Shown here: positions 55,688-62,934 of the stretch, piece by piece | How positions within the stretch are numbered: position 1 is the stretch's first letter | How the letters are laid out: every line of letters starts with the position of its first letter | Assembly: GCA_016713765.1 (NCBI GenBank) | Contig: JADJON010000001.1 | Location: 2,046,001 to 2,110,000, forward strand | Source: Bacteroidota bacterium | GTDB lineage: Bacteria; Bacteroidota; Bacteroidia; AKYH767-A; 2013-40CM-41-45 | Direction of reading: 5' to 3' | Length of the DNA stretch: 64,000 bases | Program-made: the position numbers and the translations under genes | Notes under the pieces: model-generated | Database searches by the model: none | Told to the model about the DNA's origin: nothing | Seen by the model: only the letters and a program-made list of their open reading frames with translations

Positions 55688-55717
55688 CTTGCCTGCCGAA
55701 GCTTTAGCGAAGGCAGG
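55688..55717. repeat. 30-bp hairpin cassette splitting the heptamer array
   Basis: Arms CCTGCC (55692-55697) and GGCAGG (55712-55717), an internal GAA/GAA symmetric loop, then GC/GC closing a TTTA tetraloop. The tandem G-A mismatches are the kind that form sheared pairs in RNA or DNA. The cassette shifts the heptamer register by 2 nt between arrays A and B, so it looks inserted into one pre-existing array. Conceptual translation gives FAKASAG, a peptide familiar from spurious proteins in many genomes, suggesting a dispersed repeat. Confidence 0.75.
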
Positions 55718-55773
55718 AGCGAATAGCGAATAGTGAATAGTGAACAGTGAACAGTGAACAGTGAACAGTGAAT
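55718..55773. repeat. Heptamer array B (AGYGAAY, 8 units)
   Basis: Eight units in register: AGCGAAT twice, then AGTGAAT, AGTGAAC four times, and AGTGAAT. Same family and orientation as array A. Confidence 0.95.
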
Positions 55774-55792
55774 AGTTTTTTAGGAGATTCCA

Positions 55793-55869
55793 CGTCCCAC
55801 GTCCCACGTCCCACGTCCCTCGTCCCTCGTCCCTCATTCCTCGTCCCTCGTCCCTTGGTTCTTGTCCCT
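55793..55869. repeat. Heptamer array C (CGTCCCW, 11 units)
   Basis: Eleven 7-bp units in perfect register: CGTCCCA three times, CGTCCCT three times, CATTCCT, CGTCCCT twice, TGGTTCT and TGTCCCT. Unrelated in sequence to arrays A and B but with the same unit length, 19 bp away from B. The rest of the gap (55870-56082) holds a weak GC-rich hairpin and no gene. Confidence 0.93.
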
Positions 55870-56082
55870 CCTTCAAACAAAGAGCCGCCGATCCTTTCGA
55901 ACCGACGGCCCCCCACACGAAAAACATGAACACAAAAACGTAATGAGAACAACGTCCTGTGCATGCTTGTATTGTATGAGACGTTCGAGATGACCTGTTC
56001 GTGACAGACATTAACACAACTTAACCTCCGGACTGTTAATACCGATGATTCGGGCTTTGTCAGTGGGCTGCGGGGAAAGGAG

Positions 56083-56090
56083 TATTTTTG
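56083..56090 (+). promoter_or_regulatory. -7 element TATTTTTG for the gene at 56106
   Basis: Exact TAnnTTTG match, 15 nt before the ATG. A TTTG at 56056-56059 sits 23 nt upstream, slightly long spacing. Confidence 0.6.
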
Positions 56091-56105
56091 TGAAAAATCG
56101 CTCCC

Positions 56106-56648
56106 ATGAAAACCAACTCCCTCGGAATAGGTTCCCGGATCCGGCATCCCCAGTTTGGTGCAGGCGTCATCGTACAGGTCAAACCGGAAGAGTATGTCGT
56201 AACTTTCATGGATCACGGGATGCGCGATCTGGACCGTGACGAACAGGGCCTTGAGATCATCGACGCCAACGATCAGGACCAGGACCTGGTGTCACTGGCC
56301 GATATCGAGGTGTTGTTGGTTAATGTGATCCGGAAGTACTCCGACATCCAGGAGCGTGTCGAGTTGGGAGGTCGTTGGGTAGGGGGCAAGATGGTGCTAC
56401 AACCGGCCGATGCCGCGTTGAAACCCAAGGAGGTCCCGATTGAAACGTTCTTCAACAAGATTGTGATGCTGCGGGATCGCCTGCGGGTGCTGGAGCAACG
56501 CATCAATGCCCATGAAAAGTTGTCGGATGAGGACAAGGTCAACATCCAGCAGTACATCACCCGTTGTTATGGCAGCCTGACCACGTTCAATGTGCTATTC
56601 AAGTATCAGACCGATCAGTTCACCGGTGAGAAAGGCGCGAAGGATTAA
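56106..56648 (+). CDS. Conserved hypothetical protein with Tudor-like N-terminus
   Basis: 180 residues, cytoplasmic. The N-terminal GIGSRIRHPQFGAGVIVQV (about 7-25), continuing VTFMDHGMRDLDRDEQGLEI, matches the Tudor-like motif also seen at the C-terminus of UvrD/PcrA helicases (G-x-V-x-H-x-x-F-G-x-G-x-V), where it contacts RNA polymerase. The rest is helical: LADIEVLLVNVIRKYSD, RWVGGKMVLQPADAALKPKEVP, ETFFNKIVMLRDRLRVLEQRI. The overall protein is a Bacteroidota-conserved hypothetical; binding to nucleic acid or polymerase is inference. It precedes the ABC-F gene on the same strand (127-bp gap). Confidence 0.78.
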   Translation: MKTNSLGIGSRIRHPQFGAGVIVQVKPEEYVVTFMDHGMRDLDRDEQGLEIIDANDQDQDLVSLADIEVLLVNVIRKYSDIQERVELGGRWVGGKMVLQPADAALKPKEVPIETFFNKIVMLRDRLRVLEQRINAHEKLSDEDKVNIQQYITRCYGSLTTFNVLFKYQTDQFTGEKGAKD

Positions 56649-56775
56649 GGAATTTGAATTCGGTTGGCGGATTTCATTCGGCGGTATGCGGTGAGCAGTT
56701 TGCGGTAGCTGGATGTGAATTCGAAAGAGTATTAATCGACTAATCAGTAGTGCCTTGCGGAAGGAAATTTGAGCA

Positions 56776-58665
56776 ATGAATCTTTTATCGGTTGATCGTG
56801 TCAGCAAGGCTTATGGTGACAAACTCCTCTTCCAGGAGTTGAGTTTCGGGATCGCGCGTGGCGAGAAGGTAGCTTTGATCGCGCGGAACGGTACAGGCAA
56901 GACCACCCTGTTGCGCATTCTGGCCGGTAAAGACGTGCCGGATTCCGGTGAGGTCACGTATCGGAAGGATGTTCGCGTTGCTTACCTAGAACAGGAGCCC
57001 AGTTTCGACGGACATCGAACCGTCGCGGAGCTGATCTTCGGTGACGAGAATCCGGTAGTACAACTCACCCGGCAATACGAACTGGCGCTGGAACAACACT
57101 CCCGTGAGAATACGCCGGCAAGCGCGAGGAATCTGGAAGAGATGACACACCGCATGGATGCGGCCAATGCCTGGGACTATGAAGCCCGCATCCGTCAGGT
57201 CCTTGGACAACTCGACATTCACGACCTCGACCGAAAGATCCTGGGTTTCTCCGGCGGTCAGCAAAAACGAATCGCACTGGCCAAGGTGCTGGTAGAACCC
57301 TCCGATTTGCTCATCCTCGACGAGCCCACGAACCACCTGGATGTTGAAATGGTGGAATGGCTGGAGGGCTATCTCGGCCGGGCCAACCTCAGCCTGTTAC
57401 TCGTGACCCACGACCGTTACTTCCTGGATAATGTCACCGACCGCATCCTCGAACTTGATCTGGGGAAGATCTTCGCTTATGATGGTAACTACGCGTTCTT
57501 CCTGGAGAAGAAGGCCGAACGGGAGGAAGCGGAATCCCGGACCCAGGACAAATTGCGTAACCTCTTCAGGACCGAACTGGAATGGGTCCGCCGGATGCCG
57601 AAGGCGCGTGGCACCAAGTCGAAAGCGCGGATCGATGCCTTTCATGATCTGAAAGACCGCATGGGTGGCAAGCGAAAGGAAGACGGTCTTGAGCTTGATG
57701 TGAAGATGAACAGGATCGGCGGGAAGATCATCGAGTTGAAAAAAGTCTACAAGGCGTTTGGCGATCGTACCATCCTGAAAGGCTTCGACTATACGTTCCG
57801 GACCGGTGAACGGGTCGGCATCGTCGGAAAGAACGGCTGTGGCAAGACCACCTTCCTGAACATCATCTCCGGAAAGGAGCCGCCGGACTCCGGGAAAGTG
57901 AATATTGGCGAGACCGTCGTATTCGGTTTCTATTCACAGGCGGGATTGCAGGTGAAGGAGGATAAACGAGTCATAGAAGTCGTTCGGGAACATGCCGACG
58001 TGATTCAACTGGCCGATGGCAGCAAGGTATCGGCCGGACAGTTTCTGCAGTTGTTTCAGTTTCCGCCTTCGTTGCAGCAGACCTACGTCTCGAAGCTGAG
58101 CGGGGGCGAGCGGCGACGTCTGCATTTGCTCACGGTGCTGATCCGCAATCCGAATTTCCTGATCCTCGACGAACCTACGAACGACCTTGATCTCCTGACC
58201 CTGGCCACGCTCGAGGAGTTCCTCCTGCATTATCGTGGTTGTTTGGTGATCGTTTCGCACGATCGCTACTTCATGGATAAGCTGGTGGATCACCTGCTGG
58301 TCTTCGAAGGCGAGGGAAAGATCCGGGATTACAACGGGACATATTCCGAACTGAGGATCGACCAGGAGGAACGGGAAAAAGCGGCGGATCAGGCAGCGGT
58401 GCTCGAACGGAAAGCGCGGGAACAGGAAGCACCGGTAAAGGAAACCGCCAGGAAGAAGCTCACCTACAAAGAACGGCTGGAGTTCGAGCGATTGGAATCG
58501 GAGATCGCCGCCCTGGAAGCAAAGAAGGCCGACCTGACCGGACTGCTCAACGGGGGATCTTCCGACCATGCCGCACTCAGCGGTTGGGCCCATGAACTGG
58601 AGTCGGTCATGCAGCAGTTGGACGAGAAATCCATGCGTTGGCTGGAGTTGTCGGAGTTGGCCTGA
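56776..58665 (+). CDS. ABC-F family ATPase (Uup-like)
   Basis: Soluble tandem-ABC protein acting on the ribosome (translation factor type) or, for Uup, on branched DNA; 629 residues. ABC1: Walker A ARNGTGKTT (36-44, Ala in place of the first Gly), signature FSGGQQKRIALAKVL, Walker B LLILDEPTNHLD. A linker of ~80 residues with RRMPKARGTKSKARI (P-site tRNA interaction motif type). ABC2: Walker A GKNGCGKTT, signature LSGGERRRLHLL, Walker B FLILDEPTNDLD. The C-terminal ~85 residues are a basic coiled coil (KLTYKERLEFERLESEI), as in Uup. A GAAATTTG sequence 4 nt before the ATG may be a degenerate -7 element. Confidence 0.95.
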   Translation: MNLLSVDRVSKAYGDKLLFQELSFGIARGEKVALIARNGTGKTTLLRILAGKDVPDSGEVTYRKDVRVAYLEQEPSFDGHRTVAELIFGDENPVVQLTRQYELALEQHSRENTPASARNLEEMTHRMDAANAWDYEARIRQVLGQLDIHDLDRKILGFSGGQQKRIALAKVLVEPSDLLILDEPTNHLDVEMVEWLEGYLGRANLSLLLVTHDRYFLDNVTDRILELDLGKIFAYDGNYAFFLEKKAEREEAESRTQDKLRNLFRTELEWVRRMPKARGTKSKARIDAFHDLKDRMGGKRKEDGLELDVKMNRIGGKIIELKKVYKAFGDRTILKGFDYTFRTGERVGIVGKNGCGKTTFLNIISGKEPPDSGKVNIGETVVFGFYSQAGLQVKEDKRVIEVVREHADVIQLADGSKVSAGQFLQLFQFPPSLQQTYVSKLSGGERRRLHLLTVLIRNPNFLILDEPTNDLDLLTLATLEEFLLHYRGCLVIVSHDRYFMDKLVDHLLVFEGEGKIRDYNGTYSELRIDQEEREKAADQAAVLERKAREQEAPVKETARKKLTYKERLEFERLESEIAALEAKKADLTGLLNGGSSDHAALSGWAHELESVMQQLDEKSMRWLELSELA

Positions 58666-58710
58666 CGATATGGATCAACGTCACCGGCGATCCGGGCTAG
58701 CCCCGGGTGA

Positions 58711-58761
58711 TCTCGTCAGGCTAAGGCTGTTCAACCGGGCGATCCCGCTGATCTGACGAGA
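58711..58761. repeat. Inverted repeat downstream of the ABC-F gene
   Basis: Perfect 9-bp arms TCTCGTCAG (58711-58719) and CTGACGAGA (58753-58761) around 33 nt, preceded by a CCGGG/CCCGG palindrome (58691-58707). The 215-bp gap contains no gene I can support. Confidence 0.5.
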
Positions 58762-58779
58762 GAACACGGGACTGGAGGC

Positions 58780-58813
58780 GAGCAGCGCACGGATCGGTCC
58801 GCTCCTCATTTTT
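58780..58813 (+). terminator. Probable ABC-F terminator
   Basis: Imperfect 14-bp hairpin (58780-58793 with 58794-58807, three mismatches, almost no loop) followed by ATTTTT. Confidence 0.45.
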
Positions 58814-58880
58814 CATTGTGTAAAACTGCGGCCAGGGCGACCACTTCCTCTCGCGGGAAAGTGTTTTCTTTATTCCATCG

Positions 58881-60146
58881 ATGGCGAATGACTTTTTTCA
58901 TCAGCGCGATTCGTTTCTCGCATTTCGCTTGCCGGATTTTCGGAAACTGTTGGCTTCGAAATTCCTGTTGACGCTTGGCCTGCAAATCCAGTTTGTTGTA
59001 TTGAGCTGGCAGGTGTACGAGATCACCAAGGACCCGCTGTCGTTGGGTTTGCTCGGACTGGCCGAGGCGATTCCGGCTGTCGGACTGGCCTTATACGGGG
59101 GCTACGTGGCCGACCGGAACGATCGCCGTGTCCTGCTGGCGCGGATCGGGTTTTTACAGTTGTGTGTGTCGATCGGTCTCTTCCTGTTGTCCCGTCATTA
59201 CAGCCAGGGCGGGTTCGCCGGTACGGCCATGCCGTTGTATGCGGTGATGTTCCTGCTCGGATTGTTGCGGGGCTTTTATAGTCCGGCGCAGGTCGCATTG
59301 GTCGGACAAATCGTGCCTCGGGAAGCCTATGCGAACTCCGCGGCCTGGAACAGTACCTTTTGGCATGTGGCGGTGGTCGTGGGCAGTTCTATCGGCGGTC
59401 TGATGCTTGGTTTTTTGGGTAAGCAATTTTCGTACGGGGTCGTCGTAGCCTTGATGCTGCTATCCTTCCTACAGGTCGTGCGCGTACCCCGACAGCCATA
59501 CGCGCCCGCGACGCGGGATGAAACGATGGGTGCAAGTATCCGCAGCGGATTACGTTTCGTGTTCGGAAATCAGATGATCTTCGGAGCGATGGTGCTGGAC
59601 CTGGTAGCCGTGCTCTTCGGTGGGGCTACGGCGATGTTACCGGTCTTTGCCAGTGAAGTGCTCGGGGTGGGGGAGAAAGGATTCGGATTCCTGCGTGCGG
59701 CGCCATTTGCCGGTTCGGTGATCATGGCGTTGTACATGACCAAGCATCCGCCGCTGCGCAATGCCGGAAAGAAATTGTTGTGGTGTGTGGCCGGATTTTC
59801 CGCCTGCATGATTGCATTCGCCTTGTCTAAAAGTTTTTATTTGTCGCTGGCCATTCTCGCGTTGAGCGGAGCCTTCGATAACGTCAGCGTAGTGATCCGC
59901 GCTACGATCGTGCAGTTATTCACCCCAAACGACATGCGTGGACGCGTTTCCAGCGTAAGCACCATGTTCATCAGCAGTTCGAACGAGTTGGGGGCATTCG
60001 AGTCGGGTTTTGCCGCGAAATTGCTGGGGTTGGTTCCGTCGGTCGTGATTGGCGGCTCGGTTGCCATGGGCTCCGTACTGGCCGCCGGCGTCTGGCTGCC
60101 CAAGCTGCGCAAGCTCCAGTTACACGAACCGATACCGCCTGCCTGA
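58881..60146 (+). CDS. MFS transporter (EntS/MFS_3-like)
   Basis: Twelve-helix inner-membrane secondary transporter, 421 residues. After a short amphipathic start (FLAFRLPDFRKLLASKFLLT) the TM helices alternate as expected. Loop 2-3 has the MFS signature GGYVADRNDRRVLL; loop 8-9 is rich in basic residues. The similarity is to the MFS_3/EntS group exporting siderophores and other small molecules. No siderophore genes are near, so the substrate is unknown. The ORF begins 215 bp after the ABC-F gene, past a probable terminator, so it has its own promoter; none matches the consensus clearly. The small conserved gene at 60186 follows. Confidence 0.9.
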   Translation: MANDFFHQRDSFLAFRLPDFRKLLASKFLLTLGLQIQFVVLSWQVYEITKDPLSLGLLGLAEAIPAVGLALYGGYVADRNDRRVLLARIGFLQLCVSIGLFLLSRHYSQGGFAGTAMPLYAVMFLLGLLRGFYSPAQVALVGQIVPREAYANSAAWNSTFWHVAVVVGSSIGGLMLGFLGKQFSYGVVVALMLLSFLQVVRVPRQPYAPATRDETMGASIRSGLRFVFGNQMIFGAMVLDLVAVLFGGATAMLPVFASEVLGVGEKGFGFLRAAPFAGSVIMALYMTKHPPLRNAGKKLLWCVAGFSACMIAFALSKSFYLSLAILALSGAFDNVSVVIRATIVQLFTPNDMRGRVSSVSTMFISSSNELGAFESGFAAKLLGLVPSVVIGGSVAMGSVLAAGVWLPKLRKLQLHEPIPPA

Positions 60147-60159
60147 CGCCCCGAGTTCG

Positions 60160-60167
60160 TATCTTTG
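60160..60167 (+). promoter_or_regulatory. -7 element TATCTTTG for the gene at 60186
   Basis: Exact TAnnTTTG match, 18 nt before the ATG. Confidence 0.6.
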
Positions 60168-60185
60168 CAGCTCAAGCCGATCATC

Positions 60186-60668
60186 ATGTACGTACCGCTG
60201 CAAGAGTTACCGAAAGACGCCCGGATCTGGATATTTCAGTCCCCACGTCCGCTGACACCCGACGAAGAACGCTGGGTTCGGGAGGAAGCAGAACGATTCG
60301 TTTCGGAATGGACGGCGCACAACGTCGCGCTGAAGGCCGGCTACGCGATCTTTGACCATCACTTTCTGGTATTGGCAATCGACGAGCGGCAGGCCATGGC
60401 CAGTGGATGTTCCATCGACAAGTCGGTGCACCTGGTTCGGCGAGTAAGTGAGCAGCTCGGCGTGGACCTGCTGGATCGGATGAACTTCGCTTTCGGGGAA
60501 GGGGAGATGTTGAAAGTGGTTCCCAGAAAAGAATTCGCCCGACTCGTGGAGTCAGGCGAAATCGGTCCGAAGACCGTGGTGTACAATAACCTGATAGACC
60601 GGCTGTCTGACCTGGAGTCGGCTTGGAAGGTGCCTTTTGCCGAGAGTTGGCACCGGCAGTTGGTCTGA
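60186..60668 (+). CDS. Bacteroidota-conserved protein often mislabelled ABC transporter ATPase
   Basis: 160 residues from the ATG at 60186 (MYVPLQELPKD), matching the start of homologues I recall from flavobacteria. Conserved stretches: ARIWIFQSPRPLTPDE, FVSEWTAHNVALKAGYAIFDHHFLVLAIDE (in parts), ASGCSIDKSVHLVRRV, LLDRMNFAF and WHRQLV at the end. Databases often call this family ABC transporter ATPase, but there is no Walker A, signature motif or TM segment, so the name is wrong. It is a small cytoplasmic protein with a conserved GCSID motif whose Cys might be functional. It converges on the MORN-like gene with a 6-bp gap. Confidence 0.82.
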   Translation: MYVPLQELPKDARIWIFQSPRPLTPDEERWVREEAERFVSEWTAHNVALKAGYAIFDHHFLVLAIDERQAMASGCSIDKSVHLVRRVSEQLGVDLLDRMNFAFGEGEMLKVVPRKEFARLVESGEIGPKTVVYNNLIDRLSDLESAWKVPFAESWHRQLV

Positions 60669-60674
60669 TCGCGC

Positions 60675-61460
60675 TTACTTCTTCACCGGCACTTCGCGGG
60701 TGATTTCACCTTTCTTGTAGTACAGTTTCTTTACGAGCACTTTGTTCTCGTAGACCTTCCATTCACCGTCTTCGTCGCCCGCGATGAAACTACCTTCCTG
60801 CTTGAGGTCGCCGTTTTCGTCGTAGAGTTTCGCCGGGCCCGACAATTCACCGTTCACGTAGGTATATTCAATGGAAGGTTTGCCGGCTGAACTGAACCAT
60901 TTCGAAACCCCGTCGCGCACACCGTTTTTGTAGTTGGCGTCTTCCTGCAATTTGCTGTCGTCGTAGAACGACCTGCGATTGCCTTGCAGAACGCCTTTCA
61001 CGTAGTGTTCCATGGTCTTGATGCGGCCGTTGTTGCTGTAGGTAAGGCGTGGACCCTGGAGGGTATCGTTCAGGTAGGTTTCGTTCAGGTTGACCTGGCC
61101 GACGGCGGAGAAAGCAAGTACGGCACCGTTCTTATGCCCGTCCCTATATTCTTCGACTTTTACCAGCACATTGTTGCTGCTGGCATATTCGCGCCAGACA
61201 CCGTCGCGCTTGCCGTCGCGCATGAAACCCTGCGCTTTTACGGACCCGTTGGGGTTGAGGATGGTCCACTGGCTGCGACCAGGAGTCAGGGGATCGGGCG
61301 TTGCAATGGTATCGATCTTTCCAGAAACCTGTTCTCCACGCAGGATCGGGTTCACCGGTTTGACCGGTTGAGGAGCCTTGACCGGGGCCATTTGATTGTC
61401 TTTCTGAGCCGAGACACTCAGGCCGGTTGCGAGCAGGAAGGGGAGCAGGAGTTTTTTCAT
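60675..61460 (-). CDS. Exported MORN-repeat (YwqK-like) protein
   Basis: 261 residues. Signal peptide MKKLLLPFLLATGLSVSAQ (19). The mature part has about eight MORN-type repeats of ~23 residues with G-x-x-x-G-x-W/x-x-Y patterns: GFMRDGKRDGVWREYAS, YRDGHKNGAVLAF, YLNDTLQGPRLTY, YVKGVLQGNRRSFYDD, YKNGVRDGVSKWFS, YVNGELSGPAKLYDENG and FIAGDEDGEWKVYEN. This is the domain databases name YwqK-family antitoxin; there is no toxin gene next to it and it is exported, so a toxin-antitoxin role is not supported. A TATCTTTG promoter lies 16 nt upstream. Confidence 0.87.
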   Translation of the reverse strand: MKKLLLPFLLATGLSVSAQKDNQMAPVKAPQPVKPVNPILRGEQVSGKIDTIATPDPLTPGRSQWTILNPNGSVKAQGFMRDGKRDGVWREYASSNNVLVKVEEYRDGHKNGAVLAFSAVGQVNLNETYLNDTLQGPRLTYSNNGRIKTMEHYVKGVLQGNRRSFYDDSKLQEDANYKNGVRDGVSKWFSSAGKPSIEYTYVNGELSGPAKLYDENGDLKQEGSFIAGDEDGEWKVYENKVLVKKLYYKKGEITREVPVKK

Positions 61461-61476
61461 AGCAGTTAAACCGGCG

Positions 61477-61484
61477 CAAAGATA
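61477..61484 (-). promoter_or_regulatory. -7 element TATCTTTG for the MORN-repeat gene
   Basis: Exact TAnnTTTG match on the minus strand, 16 nt before the ATG. Confidence 0.6.
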
Positions 61485-61499
61485 GTCCTGCTTCGGGAA

Positions 61500-61532
61500 T
61501 TTGTGATGAACATCGGAAGCTGCGTATTTTCA
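61500..61532 (+). promoter_or_regulatory. Promoter abutting the GNAT gene at 61537
   Basis: TTTG (61500-61503), 21 nt spacer, TATTTTCA (61525-61532); the -7 element ends 4 nt before the ATG. Confidence 0.5.
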
Positions 61533-61536
61533 CCGC

Positions 61537-62076
61537 ATGGCCTGGACAGTAGAAATTGCCGGAGTTCAAGACACGGAGGTTGTCGCCCGGATCGGTCGGG
61601 AGACCTTTTATGAAACATGGCGGGATTACAATACCCCGGAGGATATGGCGCTTTATCTGCAAGATGCCTTTGACCACGATAAAGTCCGGAAGGATCTCGC
61701 CAATTCGGAAGTGAACACTTTCTTCCTGGTACGTGATGGTGCGCGGATCGGTGGCTACGCCAAGGTTCGTCGCGACCGGATCTATCCCGCTTTGGAAGGA
61801 ACACGTCCGTTGGAGATCGAGCGGGTGTACGTCTTCCGGGAGTTGCATGGGGAAGGATTGGCGGCGACGCTCATGGGTGCGATCATTCGTCTTGCGCAAG
61901 AGGAGGGCATGGATATGCTTTGGCTAGGGGTCAACATCGACAACGCGCGCGCGATCCGCTTTTACCGGAAATATGGTTTCGAGATCTTTGGCAGTAAACT
62001 GTTTCAGCTCGGCAAAGCGTTGGACGAAGATTACCTGATGAAGGCTGCGGTACCAGTGTTGAAGCAACAACAATAA
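61537..62076 (+). CDS. GNAT-family N-acetyltransferase (PaiA-like)
   Basis: 179 residues. GNAT elements in order: N-terminal IGRETFYETWRDYNTPEDMALYL, which resembles PaiA/spermidine-type acetyltransferases; FFLVRDGARIGGYAKV; LEIERVYVFRELHGEGLAATLM (acetyl-CoA loop ELHGEG, about 103-108); WLGVNIDNARAIRFYRKYGFE, the conserved C-terminal strand-helix. Divergent from the MORN gene with a 76-bp gap holding a -7 element in each direction. Likely substrate a polyamine or small amine, by family analogy only. Confidence 0.9.
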   Translation: MAWTVEIAGVQDTEVVARIGRETFYETWRDYNTPEDMALYLQDAFDHDKVRKDLANSEVNTFFLVRDGARIGGYAKVRRDRIYPALEGTRPLEIERVYVFRELHGEGLAATLMGAIIRLAQEEGMDMLWLGVNIDNARAIRFYRKYGFEIFGSKLFQLGKALDEDYLMKAAVPVLKQQQ

Positions 62077-62118
62077 ACATCAGCTTATCCGCGTTATTCC
62101 CCCAAGATCACAGACCCC

Positions 62119-62781
62119 ATGCATCCTTACTGGTTTCGTTGGATCATCTTCATCACGGCTGCAGGGGCGGCCGCACTGAGTTCTGCAACAAGCTATGCCG
62201 GAGAAGGGAGTCTCTTCCGACAGGAAAACTCCGGTTGGTTTTCGCTCGGTACGCGCAACACGCTTAGCCTGTTCAACGAGATGCCGGAAGAAGGCATGGG
62301 GGTTGGCATCGGCGGCCAGTTCCGGTTGCAATTAGGTAAGCGTTTGAATACCGAATGGTACTTCGATTATCTGACGTCGGAGGTGGGCGATTTTGCTCAG
62401 CGGAACGATTACCACATCGGTTGGTCGGTGATGTATTATCCCGGTAAGCACGTTGATTTTTCCCGCTTGCTACAGCCGTACCTGATTCTGGGGCATTGTT
62501 TCGATTACACGGATGTTTTTGAAAAAGACAACCGGAGCAATCATGCCGATCGCCTGAGTATGGCGACGCAAGGCGGTATCGGGACCCACTTCAACATCAC
62601 GAGAGCGCTGGATGTAAGCCTCTCCGGGCAATACATGGTGCATTTTGGAAAAGAGGTAGCGGCAGACAAGCAGGTCGGTCACACTCACATCGAAGTAGAG
62701 GACCATACCCACGCGGGCGGACACGTATTGTTGACCGTTTCGGCGAATTACAAGTTCGTGCGGTTGTGGGGAATGGAGTGA
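62119..62781 (+). CDS. Outer-membrane beta-barrel protein with His-rich loop
   Basis: 220 residues. Signal peptide WIIFITAAGAAALSSATSYA (about 8-27). The mature part alternates amphipathic beta strands typical of an 8- to 10-strand barrel: GVGIGGQFRLQLGKRLNTEW, YFDYLTSEVGDFAQ, YHIGWSVMYYPGKH, LLQPYLILGHCFDY, RALDVSLSGQYMVHFGK and HVLLTVSANYKFVRLW. A loop near the end holds five His (188, 190, 196, 198, 202, pattern HTHIEVEDHTHAGGH), a plausible metal-binding patch. I recognise no family. The stop codon TGA is part of the first unit of a heptamer array that begins at 62777. Confidence 0.8.
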   Translation: MHPYWFRWIIFITAAGAAALSSATSYAGEGSLFRQENSGWFSLGTRNTLSLFNEMPEEGMGVGIGGQFRLQLGKRLNTEWYFDYLTSEVGDFAQRNDYHIGWSVMYYPGKHVDFSRLLQPYLILGHCFDYTDVFEKDNRSNHADRLSMATQGGIGTHFNITRALDVSLSGQYMVHFGKEVAADKQVGHTHIEVEDHTHAGGHVLLTVSANYKFVRLWGME

Positions 62782-62839
62782 ACAGTGAGCAGCCAATAGC
62801 GATTAGCGAATAGCGAATAGTGAATTGTGAACAGTGATC
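62777..62839. repeat. Heptamer array D (AGYGAAY-like, 9 units)
   Basis: Nine 7-bp units in register, the same family as arrays A and B: AGTGAAC, AGTGAGC, AGCCAAT, AGCGATT, AGCGAAT twice, AGTGAAT, TGTGAAC, AGTGATC. It overlaps the last codons and stop of the upstream gene. Confidence 0.9.
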
Positions 62840-62840
62840 C

Positions 62841-62868
62841 TTCAACTTTCCACTTTCATCTTTCAACT
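62841..62868. repeat. Heptamer array E (TTCAACT, 4 units)
   Basis: TTCAACT, TTCCACT, TTCATCT, TTCAACT in register; one extra base separates it from array D. The unit resembles the reverse complement of the D family. Confidence 0.85.
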
Positions 62869-62873
62869 CTCCC

Positions 62874-62929
62874 CAATCAACAATCACCAATCACAAATTA
62901 CAAATTACTAATTACTAATTTCTAATCCC
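62874..62929. repeat. Heptamer array F (CAATCAC to TAATTAC gradient, 8 units)
   Basis: Eight 7-bp units that change gradually: CAATCAA, CAATCAC twice, AAATTAC twice, TAATTAC, TAATTTC, TAATCCC. It ends 5 bp before the stop codon of the LptD-like gene on the opposite strand. Confidence 0.85.
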
Positions 62930-62934
62930 CACCC

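Noticed and set aside
55632..55869. Possible CRISPR array
   Set aside because: Unit length is 7 bp with no spacers, no repeat-spacer alternation and no cas genes in the window.
55589..56017. 142-residue frame with FTVHYSLF-type repeats
   Set aside because: It is a translation of the heptamer arrays. Three 7-nt units make 21 nt, so stop-free frames arise automatically; there is no gene.
60186..60668. ABC transporter ATPase
   Set aside because: The family is often so named, but Walker A, signature and Walker B motifs are all absent.
60675..61460. Toxin-antitoxin system from the YwqK-like label
   Set aside because: The protein has a signal peptide and MORN repeats, and no toxin gene is adjacent.
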